Of a stretch of 64,000 bases of DNA, positions 1 through 11,100 are shown piece by piece. The DNA comes from Amoebophrya sp. A120 (taxonomy: Eukaryota; Sar; Dinophyceae; Syndiniales; Amoebophryaceae), in the NCBI GenBank assembly GCA_905178155.1, contig CAJINV010000005.1:3469902-3533901 (forward strand), read 5' to 3'. The first letter of the stretch is position 1. Every line of letters starts with the position of its first letter. A model generated the notes under the pieces. The model saw only the letters and a program-made list of their open reading frames with translations. It was not told the DNA's origin and made no database searches. Position numbers and translations under genes: made by a program.

Positions 1-76
1 CTTTCTCGGCCTTTCGGCTCTTTCTCGGCCTTTCGGCTCTTTCTCGGCTTTCTCGGCCTTTCGGCTTTCTCGGTTT
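1..76. repeat. 19-bp tandem repeat inside a reading frame
   Basis: The unit CTTTCTCGGCCTTTCGGCT occurs at 1-19, 20-38 and 48-66, with a half unit at 39-47 and a degraded tail to 76. Because 19 is not a multiple of three, each copy is read in a new frame on the minus strand. All frames give Lys/Arg/Glu/Pro-rich peptide, so changes in copy number would change the sequence without stopping it. Confidence 0.8.
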
Positions 77-815
77 CGCGGGCCCTCGCTTTCCTGATTC
101 TCGTTGATCGACACACTGTGGCGACATAACCTGCCGACTTGTAATTACATTGTGTATCCGCCACTAGTCTGGGCAACAGCGCGGTCTGCACACTGCTTAA
201 CGCTGCTGTGCTCGCTTTCAACACTTCTGCATCTTCCTTCTCCCGGTCCGTCAAATTTTTTTCCAAGCTTCGGATAACTTCCTGCATTTTGACAAACTGC
301 TTTTTGTATTTCCGTTTTCTTTTGTTTTCCTCCTTTTCCAAAACTCTTCTCTCCGCCTGGATCCGACGCTCGAAAAGTCTCTTCAAGTCCGTGTCTGCCG
401 TGAGCGGATCTTCATGGTGGTAAAAAGCGGGAGGTTCTTGTTGAGAGCGATGAGACACGTCTTGCTGTGGCGAGCCTCGGATATTTGAAGCTGTTTTACT
501 GTTACTGCTTGTCGGCTGCGGTCCCGCTCCGGTAGCATCATCGTTTTCCTCTTTGTTCATCTTCCCTCCTGCTCGCAGCTCTTCTAGCAGCGCGTTCAAA
601 TCCGCTCGGAGTTCGGCGTTTTCGCGCTGCAGTTCCTCCATGTCATTTGTGACACCGGGCGCGGAGATCGAATCGACGTCGTCGGCAAGCACGGGGAGCT
701 TGCCGATTGTGTTTGCCTGTTGAGACGATGATTCAGTCTGCCCAGTCGCTGCGGCTGCACTACCGGGTGGCGGCCGGCTCCGGCCACGACGAATACGCTC
801 AGCGAATTGCTTCAT
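1..815 (-). CDS. coiled-coil protein, 5' part of gene (runs off the left edge)
   Basis: The frame opens at the ATG at 815-813 and stays open to base 1 without a stop, so the gene continues beyond the window. The first ~60 residues are Ser/Gln/Ala-rich. A short heptad-like segment MEELQRENAELRADLNALLEE follows. A longer charged helix comes after it, with LKRLFERRIQAERRVLEKEE and KMQEVIRSLEKNLTDREKE, typical of a coiled coil. The last ~25 visible residues are Lys/Arg/Glu/Pro-rich and are encoded by the 19-bp tandem repeat at the window edge. No catalytic domain is visible and I do not recognise the family. A splice site could end the exon before base 1, in which case the repeat would be intronic. 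The gene starts 565 bp downstream of the TRIP4-like gene's stop, on the same strand. Confidence 0.55.
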   Translation of the reverse strand, partial: MKQFAERIRRGRSRPPPGSAAAATGQTESSSQQANTIGKLPVLADDVDSISAPGVTNDMEELQRENAELRADLNALLEELRAGGKMNKEENDDATGAGPQPTSSNSKTASNIRGSPQQDVSHRSQQEPPAFYHHEDPLTADTDLKRLFERRIQAERRVLEKEENKRKRKYKKQFVKMQEVIRSLEKNLTDREKEDAEVLKASTAALSSVQTALLPRLVADTQCNYKSAGYVATVCRSTRIRKARARETEKAERPRKPRKSRKAEKEPKGRE

Positions 816-1379
816 TATATTTTTGGAGCTCTTGTGCAGCTAGCTTCTACACATTTATTCCGACGTAATAAGATTGCCATTTGAGCTGCAAGAACTGCTC
901 ACAATGATCTACACAAGATGAACCAGCATGGCGGATCTTCTCACTGAAATTCAACTCCTCAAGAACGACAGTCGCTAAAATCTCTTCTACAAGTAAAATA
1001 TTGTCCACAGACGTGCTCCCGGAAAAATTTTGCACGACTTGCATTTTGTTGCACGGAAGACCTGTACTATTGTTCTTGCCTCTACTCTCGGTATCGAACG
1101 ACGGTGACGGAAGAGACAGAAGTAGATGAGGAGACACGACAAAATGATGTGCGGCGGATAGCAGGCACACAATTCCTCGCCCATTAGCTTGAAACTGCAG
1201 TGCAGCCAGTGGCCAAAAGACTGCATCTGTTGCAGCTGCGCAGAAGTACTACAACTGCCATATTTACATGTTGTGTCGCTGTGTCGTGATATTATGCTTT
1301 TTTGCTTCGCGTCTCTTGCGGCGTCAATGTAGTTTATCACATGAATCACAGAGAGTACTACGTGAAGCTGCCTCGCGCA
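816..1379. other. intergenic, no gene seen
   Basis: This gap lies between the stop of the TRIP4-like gene (1380) and the start of the coiled-coil gene (815). Short frames on both strands have no recognisable content. I see no RNA gene or introner element here. Confidence 0.5.
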
Positions 1380-4300
1380 TCATTTCAAAACAACCGCCAA
1401 CCTTCCGGGAGCGGCCATTTCCAAGGCGGTCGGCCGTGTATTCGGCATGACCTCCGCCACGCCGTGAAACAAATCCCTACACTTATTGCCGAACACCAGA
1501 GCATCGCCGGACTTAACCGTGACCAGCAACTGCCGGCCTGAAGGGCCGCCCGCTCCAATTGCTCCGCCCGCTTTGCTCGCCGCTAGTTTCGACGAGGACG
1601 TCGGCGTATTTGTTCCCTGCTGGTCTAGCGACTGGGTTAATGTGTAGGAGATCTTCACCGAGTCGCCGATGTTGATGAGCACAACGGGCACGTCCGCCGT
1701 GTCCACGATTTCCTCCTGCCGTACATCCACCGTCGCTTCGGCACCGTGGAATTCCGCCCAACAAACGTCGGGGGAGAAGTTCGGAAGTTGCTCTGTAGTA
1801 GTTGTTATGCATTGCAAAAGCACCCCACTGCACTAGTATAGATTGCATCACAAATTTTGGCAAGAGGGGAAGTGGAATTTGTAATGCTGCTTTCCCTATA
1901 GGAAAAACATTTGCCACGCACGACATTTGCAATTAGTACGAGTGCGATACTTTTGCACAGGATAGTTGTCTTGCTGATGCTTTTGGTCGTACTCACAGCA
2001 GACGTACTCGTGTCTTTCTTTCCCGGAGTAGTGGACGAGGCTGCTGCCAGTAGAGCCGCGGTATTTTTCTGCTTTTTTTTGCTATTTTTCTCGGCGTTTT
2101 TTGGCGAAGGTGCTACAGGGTCTTTCTGTTTGAGCAGCACAAGATCGTCCACCCGCTCTTCTTCTGACCCACTTAGAGTTTCTGCGTAGGGGACGAACCG
2201 GTCGACGATTTTGGGGATCGCGTTATTCGCCTCCTTGACCGCGTGCTTAAACCACTTTTCCAACAACCCCTTCGAAATGTCCCGAATTTCGTCCCCCGCT
2301 TCCCACCGGTTGAGCCGGAAATTGAAGACGAAGCTACCGTATGAAATGTAAAAGTGTCTGGGTCCTCTGGAAGAATGCAACTTGTCATGCTAAATCTGAA
2401 GCATGCAAAAATTTGTGTTGCATGATTACCAAAAGGTGTCCAGTTTTGACCAAGTCGGGAGGGAGTTTCTCATGCAGGATAGGCATGAGAGAGATCGCGC
2501 AGAATCTGTCATGCTAGGTCCTGCATTCCGGACCTCATGGGTCATGGAAAAGCTGCATGACAAATCGCGCATTTTTCCAGACCCAGACATTTTTGCATTT
2601 GATATACCGAGACTCATGCGACAAACCTTCGCGGTCTTGGTCTTCAGGAACTTCTTGTTAATATCGCTCGTTGTTGTATCAGCTTGATGTTGTTGTGCTT
2701 GTTTGTCAGTTGATGTTGTCGTGGTGGTCTTTGAAGAAGAACTACAGGCTGTCGTACTGACGTTGCTGACCTGTTCCACGAAAAACCCGCCGTTGTTTCG
2801 TTGTGCGTTGCAAGCATCGGACTTCGCAGCTAAATAGTCGATTATCTGCTGTTGCTCGTTGATCGGAATCAAGTCGTGCAAATGGATAAAACTCTCCGCC
2901 AATCTGGCCGACGCCGTGAAGTTCGCCTTAAAAATTTTGTTGTTATTACGCTCGAGTTTTGATGCTGTTGACTCGGAGTGGTGGTCCAGCAGGTTTTGGT
3001 ACAGCTTTTGGTCCGATTTATTTTCTGCACTCGTGGTGGTCGCAGCTGCTTTGCTGGCGCTGTTATTTTCCGCTTTTGTCACAGCGTGGTCTGCACCACT
3101 CGAGGCCGGTCGCTCCTCTCGGTAAATGCCGCCGGTTTTTAGGTCAAATCGCAGATCATGTCTGGCTTCGAACTGCTGCGGCAGGCCCTGCGCCGGCCAC
3201 TTCACCGGGAGCAACGCTTTTTGCAGCGTTTTCAGAGTGTCTCGCGGTATGTCCCAGAACTTGTGGTCGCCAGACATTTTGCAGGGGACCGCGAGCTTCC
3301 GCGGGGTTTCCAGCCAGAAGATGTAGTCGGAGCTGTTTTCTTCCAAGTGAATGTCCTCTGCATCGTCTAAATTGTCTTCCGCCGTTCCTGCGCTGCCTGG
3401 CTCCTGCTCACCTCCATCTGCATAATTCGCCCCGCTACTACTTTGGTCGTTCATCTTCACTTTCCGTATCCCAAGCAGTTCCTGCTTTCTCCTCACCTTG
3501 TAGCTTTCGTTATCCTCAATGGACACTAGATCGACGCAACCGAGGATGCACCCGCTCGGGTAGCCGAGGCCGGATTCTGAAGGAAAAAGTGGGAGTTTCG
3601 GGTAGTTTCCGTACAAATTTTTGTAGTAGTCCTCCATTTGCGACACCGTTTCGTCCTCCACGTCCTTCATCGCGGCGTGAATCCACAATCTCCCGCGGTT
3701 GAAATGCTTATTTTTCCCGTCACTGTTCCACCCCCGCCCTTCCGCGCGCTTGAACCCGGCGACAATCAGCGACGCCCAGGGTTGGTGCAGCGAGAGACAC
3801 TTCCCTTCGTCCAGCGCGTCCGGAAAGAGCGGCTTGGGGGCCGGGAAGTCCTGCTGTGCTTTCGTACCATTTCTACTACCTGGGTTGTCCTGTTGATCGA
3901 CGTCTTCCTCTCTACTGCCGGCAGGATTGTCGTTTCTATCTTGGTGGTTGCTGTTTTTATCTCCAAACAGCGCCGCCTGATTCAGCGCGTCGTCGAATTC
4001 TCTGTCCTCATATCTTGGTCGATAAGCTGCGGTAGAGGAACTGGAGCCGCCTTGCTGCTCTTGCCCTCTACTTTTACTGCCTGTTGCAGCGGGCCCGCCT
4101 GGAGAAGACGACTTGACAACAATATCCTTCAACTCATCCGAGTACTGTGGCCCCCCGGCAGACGAAGAAGTGGATGGGTTTTTATTATTGTTCCGCGCGT
4201 TATCGCGCAAACTTTTCTGCAACGATTCGTACAGGTCCTTTGCGGGACCGACCAAAGCGGGCACGGAGGCCCCGTGCACCTTCTCGTAGTCGATTTGCTT

Positions 4301-6569
4301 GTTGTTTCGGCCCAGCAAATCCGTGCTGTCGAGAAGCAATTTCGAGTCCACGTCGATAAACTGCTCCAATTTACTCGCGTTGTCGGATTCCAACTGCTTC
4401 CCATCCGACGACTCCACGATCGTCCGGCCAAAGAAATCAACCGTGAGGTGGATTTTCCGCTTTTCCAGCTCCCTCTGCTTCCGGAAAATTTTCTCTTGCT
4501 TCTTCGCCTGCTCACGTGCGGACTGGGACAGCCAGGGGTTCTGCGCTTCCAAATACCAATCAGTAGACTCGTCGAACACTTTGGTTCTCTTCTGCGATTC
4601 TCTATCGAACTGCACCAATTTCTTCGCTTTTTCCACGGCTTTCTGCAGGGAAGCGATCTCCTCATCCGTTTTGTCAAATGCGATTTTGTCCAGATCGTCG
4701 AAGATCAGCTCGTTGCCGCAAAAAAGGCAGGGTCCGTAGCCCTCCTCTTTGCAGTTAATCTTCCCGCAGTGCAGACAGTTGGACAAAACGCCGTGCTTCA
4801 TGCCCTGGCAAAGACAAATGCGCCGGTTCTCTTGCTGCTTCTTTGAAGCTTTGGTGTGGGAGCCGGAGGTAGAAGAACTAGTACCGGTGGCGGGGGCGCC
4901 TGTGAAGGAGGTGGTGAGGGAATGTTTGTAATACTGCTTGAGCTAGGTCTGGAACTAGATCTAGAAGTATGAGGGAACTGGAGCAGCGTACATTCATCGT
5001 GTTTATTGCTTAGCCAATTTAAAGAGCCTGCGAATCTTTGATGTTTCTTTATGTTTTATCCCGTATCAGACTGAAAACTACTCGAGAGCGGGACTGAGAT
5101 CCTAGGTCATCGTCTCCACGCAAAGTTTGTCTTGCAGAAACTGCAAGACAACTTAATACCCGGAAAGACGTACCAGAGACGGCCTCTCTTTCACAGTGTC
5201 TGTTGTAACTTTGTGTTGCAGACGATGCAAGACACTTACAACGGGCATGCTGGATATGCGTCAGAGGCTCCTTTCGTACGTGTTTTCAGCTCCTAGCTAC
5301 GCATCACAGGTTTTCTCCGTCATGCAGAGCAAACCTGTGATGCTGTTCCTCCAAGAAAGTTACACTTACACAGTTTTTTCCTTGCATAGCACATTCATCG
5401 TGTTTATTCTTGCGTAGCCAATTTAAAGAGCCTGCGGATCTTTGATGTTTATGTTTTATCCCGTTTCAGACTGAAAACTACTCGAGAGCGGGACTGAGAT
5501 CCTAGGTCATCGTCCCCAAGCAAAGTTTGTCCTGCAGAAACTGCAAGACAACTTAATACCCGGAAAGACGTACCAGAGACGGCCTCTCTTTCACAGTGTC
5601 TGTTGTCATCATGCGGGAAATTATTATTATAAACAAGCGTAATACTACAACTAGTGGGTGCTTACTACGTACAATTCTACATCAGCACTCTAGACCGCAA
5701 AAGACGCACAGGGCATCTACTTTGTTAATATGCCCATGCAAAATACAAACCACCAAAATTATAGAAGTACCAGTCGCCAGCGCTGTAGCCTGCGAGCTGC
5801 AGAAGAAGTTCTGGCTCGCCCGCTCCTGCCGCAGTTTCTCCATTCTTTCCTTCTCCTGCTTCAAGGCAAATTCGTGTTTTTGCCGTGCCTATCCTGTGCA
5901 AAAGTATCGTACTCGTAGTAAACGCAGTTATGCATTACAAATCTAGTTGGTTAGGTAAATCCGCATTACACCTCTAATTTGTAATTATGCTGAGCCAATT
6001 TGTATTGCGATTTGTACTAGTACGATACTTTTGCAGTGCATAGTGCCGTCATTCCCTTTAATTTCGGGAAGTTCGCCTCCATCTCTTTTGTGTGCTGTTT
6101 CGCGGCGTGCTCCTGTAGAAGTTCAATAGGCGAGAAGAGTTTTTGTACCACTACCACGGAGCGTTTGAGTTTGTATTCTGATTCTGACTGTGTGATCATG
6201 ATTCTCATCATGCAGCCATCACAGGCCGTCGAGCGAGGTTTCAATTTACTCCTGGATGTCATGAAGGTCGTCATCTGTGTAGTGTTGTAGATTGTAAACA
6301 CAGAGTGACTACGACGACGAGCGCGAAAATTCATTTCTTACCTGGATCACTTGCGCCTCGAATTTTTTGTGCACCAGATTTTGACAGAAGGTGTAAGCCT
6401 CTCGGTCTTCGACACCAAAACTGACCAAAAACTGCTGCAGGTCGTTGTTCTCCTTTTCCAGCACCATCGTGACCACCTCGTCGCCACAATCTCCCACCAT
6501 ACGCATCAGCTCCTCTTTCGCCCATTTCAAGACGGGAGGTGGCAGGGGCTGTTTGCTCGGGTCGGTCAT
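1380..6569 (-). CDS. TRIP4/ASC-1 homologue fused to an AlkB-like domain
   Basis: Exons 6569-6342, 6187-6043, 5884-5771, 4899-2605, 2334-1965 and 1800-1380 give 1190 aa in one frame. The N-terminus (1-76) resembles the TRIP4 N-terminal helical domain. A C2HC5 zinc finger lies at ~191-224 (CLCQGMKHGVLSNCLHCG, then GPCLFCG). It is followed by a TRIP4-like stretch with WLSQSAREQ and VDFFGRTIVE. An ASCH domain (~522-630) has CLSLHQPWASLIVAGFKRAE and GRLWIHAA, including the GxKxxExR ligand signature. The last ~360 residues align with AlkB-type 2OG-Fe(II) dioxygenases: VPVVLINIGD, GDALVFGNKCRDLFHGV and PGRLAVVLK. The expected HxD iron ligands are not visible at the equivalent site. TRIP4 is a subunit of the ASC-1 complex, which acts in transcription coactivation, ribosome quality control and alkylation repair. 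Introns 1 and 3 are GT-AG; the other three are introner elements. The symbol is left blank because the fusion may have changed the role. Confidence 0.85.
1806..1964. mobile_element. introner element, 159 bp (family B), intron of the TRIP4-like gene
   Basis: It is flanked by a perfect 5-bp repeat GTTGT (1801-1805 and 1965-1969). The ends TATGCATTGCAAAAG and CTTTTGCACAGGATA form the inverted arms. Removing the element with one repeat joins codons for SKTT and TEQLPNF in frame. The arm words TGCAAAAG/CTTTTGCA are shared with the elements at 5890 and 56529. Confidence 0.85.
2340..2604. mobile_element. introner element, 265 bp (family A), intron of the TRIP4-like gene
   Basis: A perfect target duplication TACCG lies at 2335-2339 and 2605-2609. 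Arms begin TATGAAATGTAAAAGTG and end TTTTTGCATTTGATA, with the family word CTGGGTC..TCTGGAAGA inside. Excision with one repeat joins CRMSLG to SFVFNFRL in frame. The reverse complement matches the element at 8211-8475 almost base for base. Confidence 0.93.
4991..5606. repeat. ~216-bp direct duplication (4991-5206 and 5392-5606) inside an intron
   Basis: The two copies both start CATTCATCGTGTTTATT and both end CAGTGTCTGTTGT, with only scattered differences and small indels. They lie in the 871-bp GT-AG intron (5770-4900) of the TRIP4-like gene. The ~185 bp between them is mostly a truncated introner element. There is no coding content, and no LTR-type internal region. Confidence 0.85.
5205..5388. 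mobile_element. truncated introner element remnant (family C)
   Basis: The right end (TACACTTACACAG, T-rich tract, CTTGCATA) and the internal words (CAGGTTTTCTC, TCATG(C/T)AGAGCAAA) match the intact element at 8568-8776. The left arm is missing: homology begins at GTAACTTTGTG, just inside where the arm should be. It no longer defines an intron by itself, because it lies inside a larger GT-AG intron between the two 216-bp repeats. Confidence 0.7.
5890..6042. mobile_element. introner element, 153 bp (family B), intron of the TRIP4-like gene
   Basis: A perfect duplication GTGCC flanks it (5885-5889 and 6043-6047). Arms are TATCCTGTGCAAAAGTATCG and CGATACTTTTGCAGTGCATA. Removal with one repeat joins KGMTA to RQKHEFALKQEKE in frame. 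The arms contain the same TGCAAAAGTATCG word as the element at 56529. Confidence 0.93.
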
Positions 6570-8143
6570 TTTTTTCGTGGTTTGTAAACGTCTCCGGTTG
6601 ATGTTGTTCTGATTGTTTTATCTGGCTGGAAAGGAAATGACAGAAGCCCGAGGACAAAAATTAGCGAGGAAAATATTCAACGAGAGGAGCAATTCGGTAA
6701 GTCGTAAGTGGCTAATTGTGAACAAAATCAAAGGAGCAATTCTTTCATAGCAACCAATGGTAATTGAAATTGTGAGCAGAGCGACGAATATCTTCCTAAA
6801 ATGCTATAATAGAAATGAAGAAAGATACACACCAAAAACGAAACTTTTACTTCCTACTTGAGCACTATGTATGTAAAAACTTCACAAATTTCAGAAGAAA
6901 CGATTGCGCCATGAACGAAGGGACTGAGATGAAATTGGATCGAAAAAATCATTGAGCTCGGATGCTGTCTTGAATTCTTCAGAACTTTGTCTTTGAGTGA
7001 GGCGACCCGGCACACTACATCTTCCTTGCAGAAGTTCCTGAGATCTTCACACTTGGAGCATAAGCAATTCATCTTGCTTGTTTCTTGGCCGTGCATTGTG
7101 GGATGCGGAACATGCTACATTCCCTATGAGAAGTACTCACGGCTGCGCTGCTAGGAGCGCATCAAATATCCACTTCTGCCTTCGCGGAAGCGTCAATCCT
7201 AGGCTAGAAGCACAAGAAAGTGGTGAAAAGAAATCAAATTATTCGCGGAAACGGAAACTGTTGTCCTGCTTATTTTCATTCTACATGGGCATCTTGTTGC
7301 ATGACTTTGTTGCCGTGTCGAAGTAGAGTCCTCTCATTGGGGAAGTGATGTGTTCGCGAAGATAGATTAGTACTGTTTACGTAAGTGGAGAACTGAAACG
7401 ACCGGAAATTGCGAAACGTTGTTAACAGCAGGAGCGTGGTTGTAATGGTATTTTCGAACATACGAAGAATTGGACTTCACTGTAATTAAAAAAAGGCACT
7501 CGGGTGAAAAACAGGTTAGCTTGGAGGTTTGGTGAACAATTTTGTGGAAGTTCCAAAAGCGGTAATAAGGGGTATCAGTAACAGGGTACGCAGCTTGAGT
7601 TTTCCTAGCTGATTTGTCAGCGGGCAGGGTCGGTCTGGAAGAACTAGATTAGTTCGTGTTGAAGAAGCAAGCAGGGTGGATAAAAAGTTGGTTAAAAAAA
7701 GGTAAAAAGGATTCTTCATCTCGCTTTCGTGTCGGAGGTGCGTGTCGGTGGAAAAATGATACGTATACACAGTTGCTGTAAAGAGGTTAAAAACGTAAAA
7801 ATCAGGGCGAAATAAACGAGGCTCGACGCCGACGCGGCCGTGATTGAAACGGCGAAAATAAATATGTGGCATTTGCAAAGCGCAGTTCAAACGCTGAAAC
7901 GTGTGAGATCTTTCCGAATCGTATTGTAAATAAATCTGTACGTTGAGTATGTTCGATACATTTAGGTGAGCAATAGCGAGGTAGTGAAACTGATAGAACC
8001 CCTAATTTTATTTCTTCATTTGATGCTCGAAGATCGAGACCGCGGTACATTGGTATGTAAAACTTCTTGCGCTTGACACCTCTACTATAAAGATCAAGCG
8101 TCTTGTTGGTCTTCCTCTTCAAAAGCAGCAGCAACGTGCTTTT
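6570..8143. other. intergenic, 1.6 kb, no gene seen
   Basis: The gap lies between the ATG of the TRIP4-like gene and the stop of the unknown 676-aa gene. The sequence is AT-richer than its neighbours and carries only short frames without homology-like content or exon phasing. I see no element arms or structured RNA. Confidence 0.5.
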
Positions 8144-11100
8144 TCATTTCGCCTGTTCTGTCGGAGAAGATTTGGTCGAGGTCACAGCCAAGCCGGCTTG
8201 CTGCAGTTTCTATCAAATGCAAAAATGTCTGGGTCTGGAAGAATGCGCGATTTGTCATGCAGCTTTTCCATGACCCATGAGGTCTGGAATGCAGGACCTA
8301 GCATGGCAGATTGTGCGCGATCTTTCTCATGCCTATCCTGCATGAGAAACTGCCTCCCGACTTGGTCAAAACTGGACGACTTGCTTTGGTAATCATGCAA
8401 CACAGATTTTTGAATGCTTCAGATTTAGCACGACAAGTTGCATTCTTCCAGACCCAGACACTTTTACATTTGATAGTTTCCACTCCTGGTCCAAAGGTTT
8501 CTCTTGCAAGACGAGCTCGAACGGCCAGCTCACCCCGATCTCCACCATCTTTCCCCTCGACAGAGCGTATGCAAGAAAAAAACTGTGTAAGTGTAACTCT
8601 GTGATGCAGAACGGGCAAAAGAGTTACATCTGTCATGCGTCACAGCCATGAAGTCCTCTTTTCATGTGTGTTTTTCCTTATAAGCCGCACATGACAGGTT
8701 TTCTCTGTCATGTAGAGCAAATTTCTGATGCTGTCAGCCAAAGAAAGATACACTTACACAGTTTTTTTCTTGCATAGAGCGGACGACCCAACTAGTACAT
8801 CGGAGCTGTGGTGATCTCCGCTGTCAAAACCGCCAGGATCCCCCTTGTAATACACCAAGTGAATGGTTTTTCTGGTGGACCCGAGCGACAAGCCGCCGAC
8901 GGTGCTGGAGACAAAAATCTCGTCGCCGCCGTACCGAGCGTTCCTCTGCAGCTCCTTTATCACACAGAAAAAAGCAGGCAAGTCACATTTGTATATGCAA
9001 AAGCAAACTAACAGACTAATCTGTCATGGGCGACCCCACAGCATGCATGGCGCTTAGGACATGCAAGGCAATTTTTTGTTTTTTTGTCTGTTTATTTTTG
9101 CATTACAAATATGACCTGCCTGCTTTTTTCTCTGGGTATCCTTCTCAAATTCCATACAGTCGTCGAAATCCCACAAGTTGTTCACGATAAACTCAATTTC
9201 GCTGTCCTGCACGTAGGGGTGGCGCCCGCGGATGGAAATCTGTAGTTCCCAAGATTTTGTTGTGATGCATGTATGACAACGGCGCATATGTGTGACGCAC
9301 ACGATGTGTTGACCTCATAGAAAATGCAAGAGACAGTGCGTAGAAATTCATACTCACACGGTGCTGGTCCTTGTGCTGCGTGAACAAACTGCAAATGCAA
9401 TACCTGTAACGGATCGTATTCGATTTCTTCATCCTGTACGTCTGACAAGTCGACAAAACCGCTGCTGTTCTTGTGGTCTGTGCAGTTGTTTACAAAATTC
9501 GCCTCATTCTGTTCGCCTTTCTCCTCTTCCGCTGCGACAAAAATGGCGTCAGCTTTGCTGTCTTCGTTTTGCGCCGTCTTGGTTCTGCTTACCTGCAAGA
9601 TGTTCCTTTCAAGATTGTTACAATCGTGCTTGTCGTCGTAGTCGTTTTCGTTAACCCAAAAGGTATAATCAAAATGAGCGGTTTCATTTTGCGTGCGTTT
9701 GCCAAACAACTGGAAAAAACACCACCAGCAAATCGATAATGGTCTACTTGCAATTATATTGTAATTCCACAAGAACACGCATGAAGAATCAAAGTAAGAG
9801 CACGAGTACGTTCTCCGCACGGCTCGTCGGTGAGATCACGTCATCACCCTCGGCGTGGTTCGCTTCTGGCGTCTCTCCCTCTAGTCCCGCAGCAAGAACT
9901 ACATCCTCCTCGCAAAGATTGTCGCCGCCTTCCACAGACTCCGGCTTGGGGGTTGGAAATTCGTCCTCCTGCTCCTCTTCCTCATCCTCCACGACTACAG
10001 GCTCATCTTGAGCCTCAGCATCCGCAGGTGGATCATCTTGTTCGACGTCCTCACTTGCTGCTGCACGAGCAAGCTCTTCTTCTCCCTCTTCCGCAGCAGC
10101 CGAGGCAGTCGCTTCTTTCACTGGATCCCACGGCAACGGTTTTAGCAATCGCTTCATTCCCGGGAAATACGCATAACCGGACTTCAATTGCGGGAAATTC
10201 GTTGAAGGAGTTGATGTCGACGTTGCTGCAATGGTCTTTGAACTACAAATGGAAGATACAGAAGGAGCTCCCAAGCGCGTTGATGTCGTGAAAGCTGTCG
10301 TCTGCGCCAGAGGGACAACATGCGATGCTGTAGATGGTGAAGACTTTTTGACACCTGTCAACGCAATCACTTCAAGCGGACTTTTCAACGACACACCATC
10401 CGCGACGTCTACTGGAGATTTCGAAGCAGTCACTGCGTCGCGAGCCGTGGTCCGGAGCTGGATATTTTATTGAAGTTATTTGACTTTCTTTGTTACACGC
10501 AGCTCCACCTACACGAGAGTCTCTAAGTCGCTGCATCACAATCAAAATTGTTGCCTTTTCATCCTCCAATCGGAACAATTATCTTCAATCAACAGATTCA
10601 TGAGTACCTTTTCCAAAAAGTTTGTCTGCAGCAACTCCGACGACCTAGCTGATGAGGTATTTTTCGAGGCGGCCGCGCCGGCGCTTGTACAACTGGAACT
10701 GGTGCCCGCTGTCACGACTACGCTACTAGACAAACTACCCATGGGCGCCGCCCAGGGCAACGCGCTCCGGAGTTTTTGCGCTGGATTCGCCTTCGTGCTC
10801 TCAAACACGTAGTTGTGTAAATTCTGGTGCAGCAACACCTTTGCCTGTTTAGTCGAACTCCTACTGCACTCGGCGGTAGTGGGGAGGTCGGGGGTTGAAA
10901 ATGGTGCGAGAACTTGTTCCGCAGCTTTGTCCTCACCGTCTCCATTCACAGAAGATTCCGGCGGAGCAACAGCATCAAGATGTTTCGACGCAGTAGAAGA
11001 AGAGTCCCCCACTTCAACAGGAAGAGCGACATCCTCTGTCTTTACCTGTGTGGAAGATGTTGTTCCTGGAGAAAAATGCAGCGACGACCTTACTGGCTGT

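Noticed and set aside
3638-4846. 402-codon plus-strand frame
   Set aside because: It lies entirely opposite the zinc-finger and linker part of the TRIP4-like gene, whose protein is clearly recognisable.
5413-5432. Second spliced-leader-like sequence (GCGTAGCCAATTT)
   Set aside because: Only the first half resembles the leader; the TGGCTCAA part is missing. The sequence belongs to the 216-bp repeat.
4991-5606. LTR retrotransposon (two 216-bp direct repeats)
   Set aside because: The 185-bp interior is an introner fragment with no coding capacity, primer-binding site or polypurine tract.
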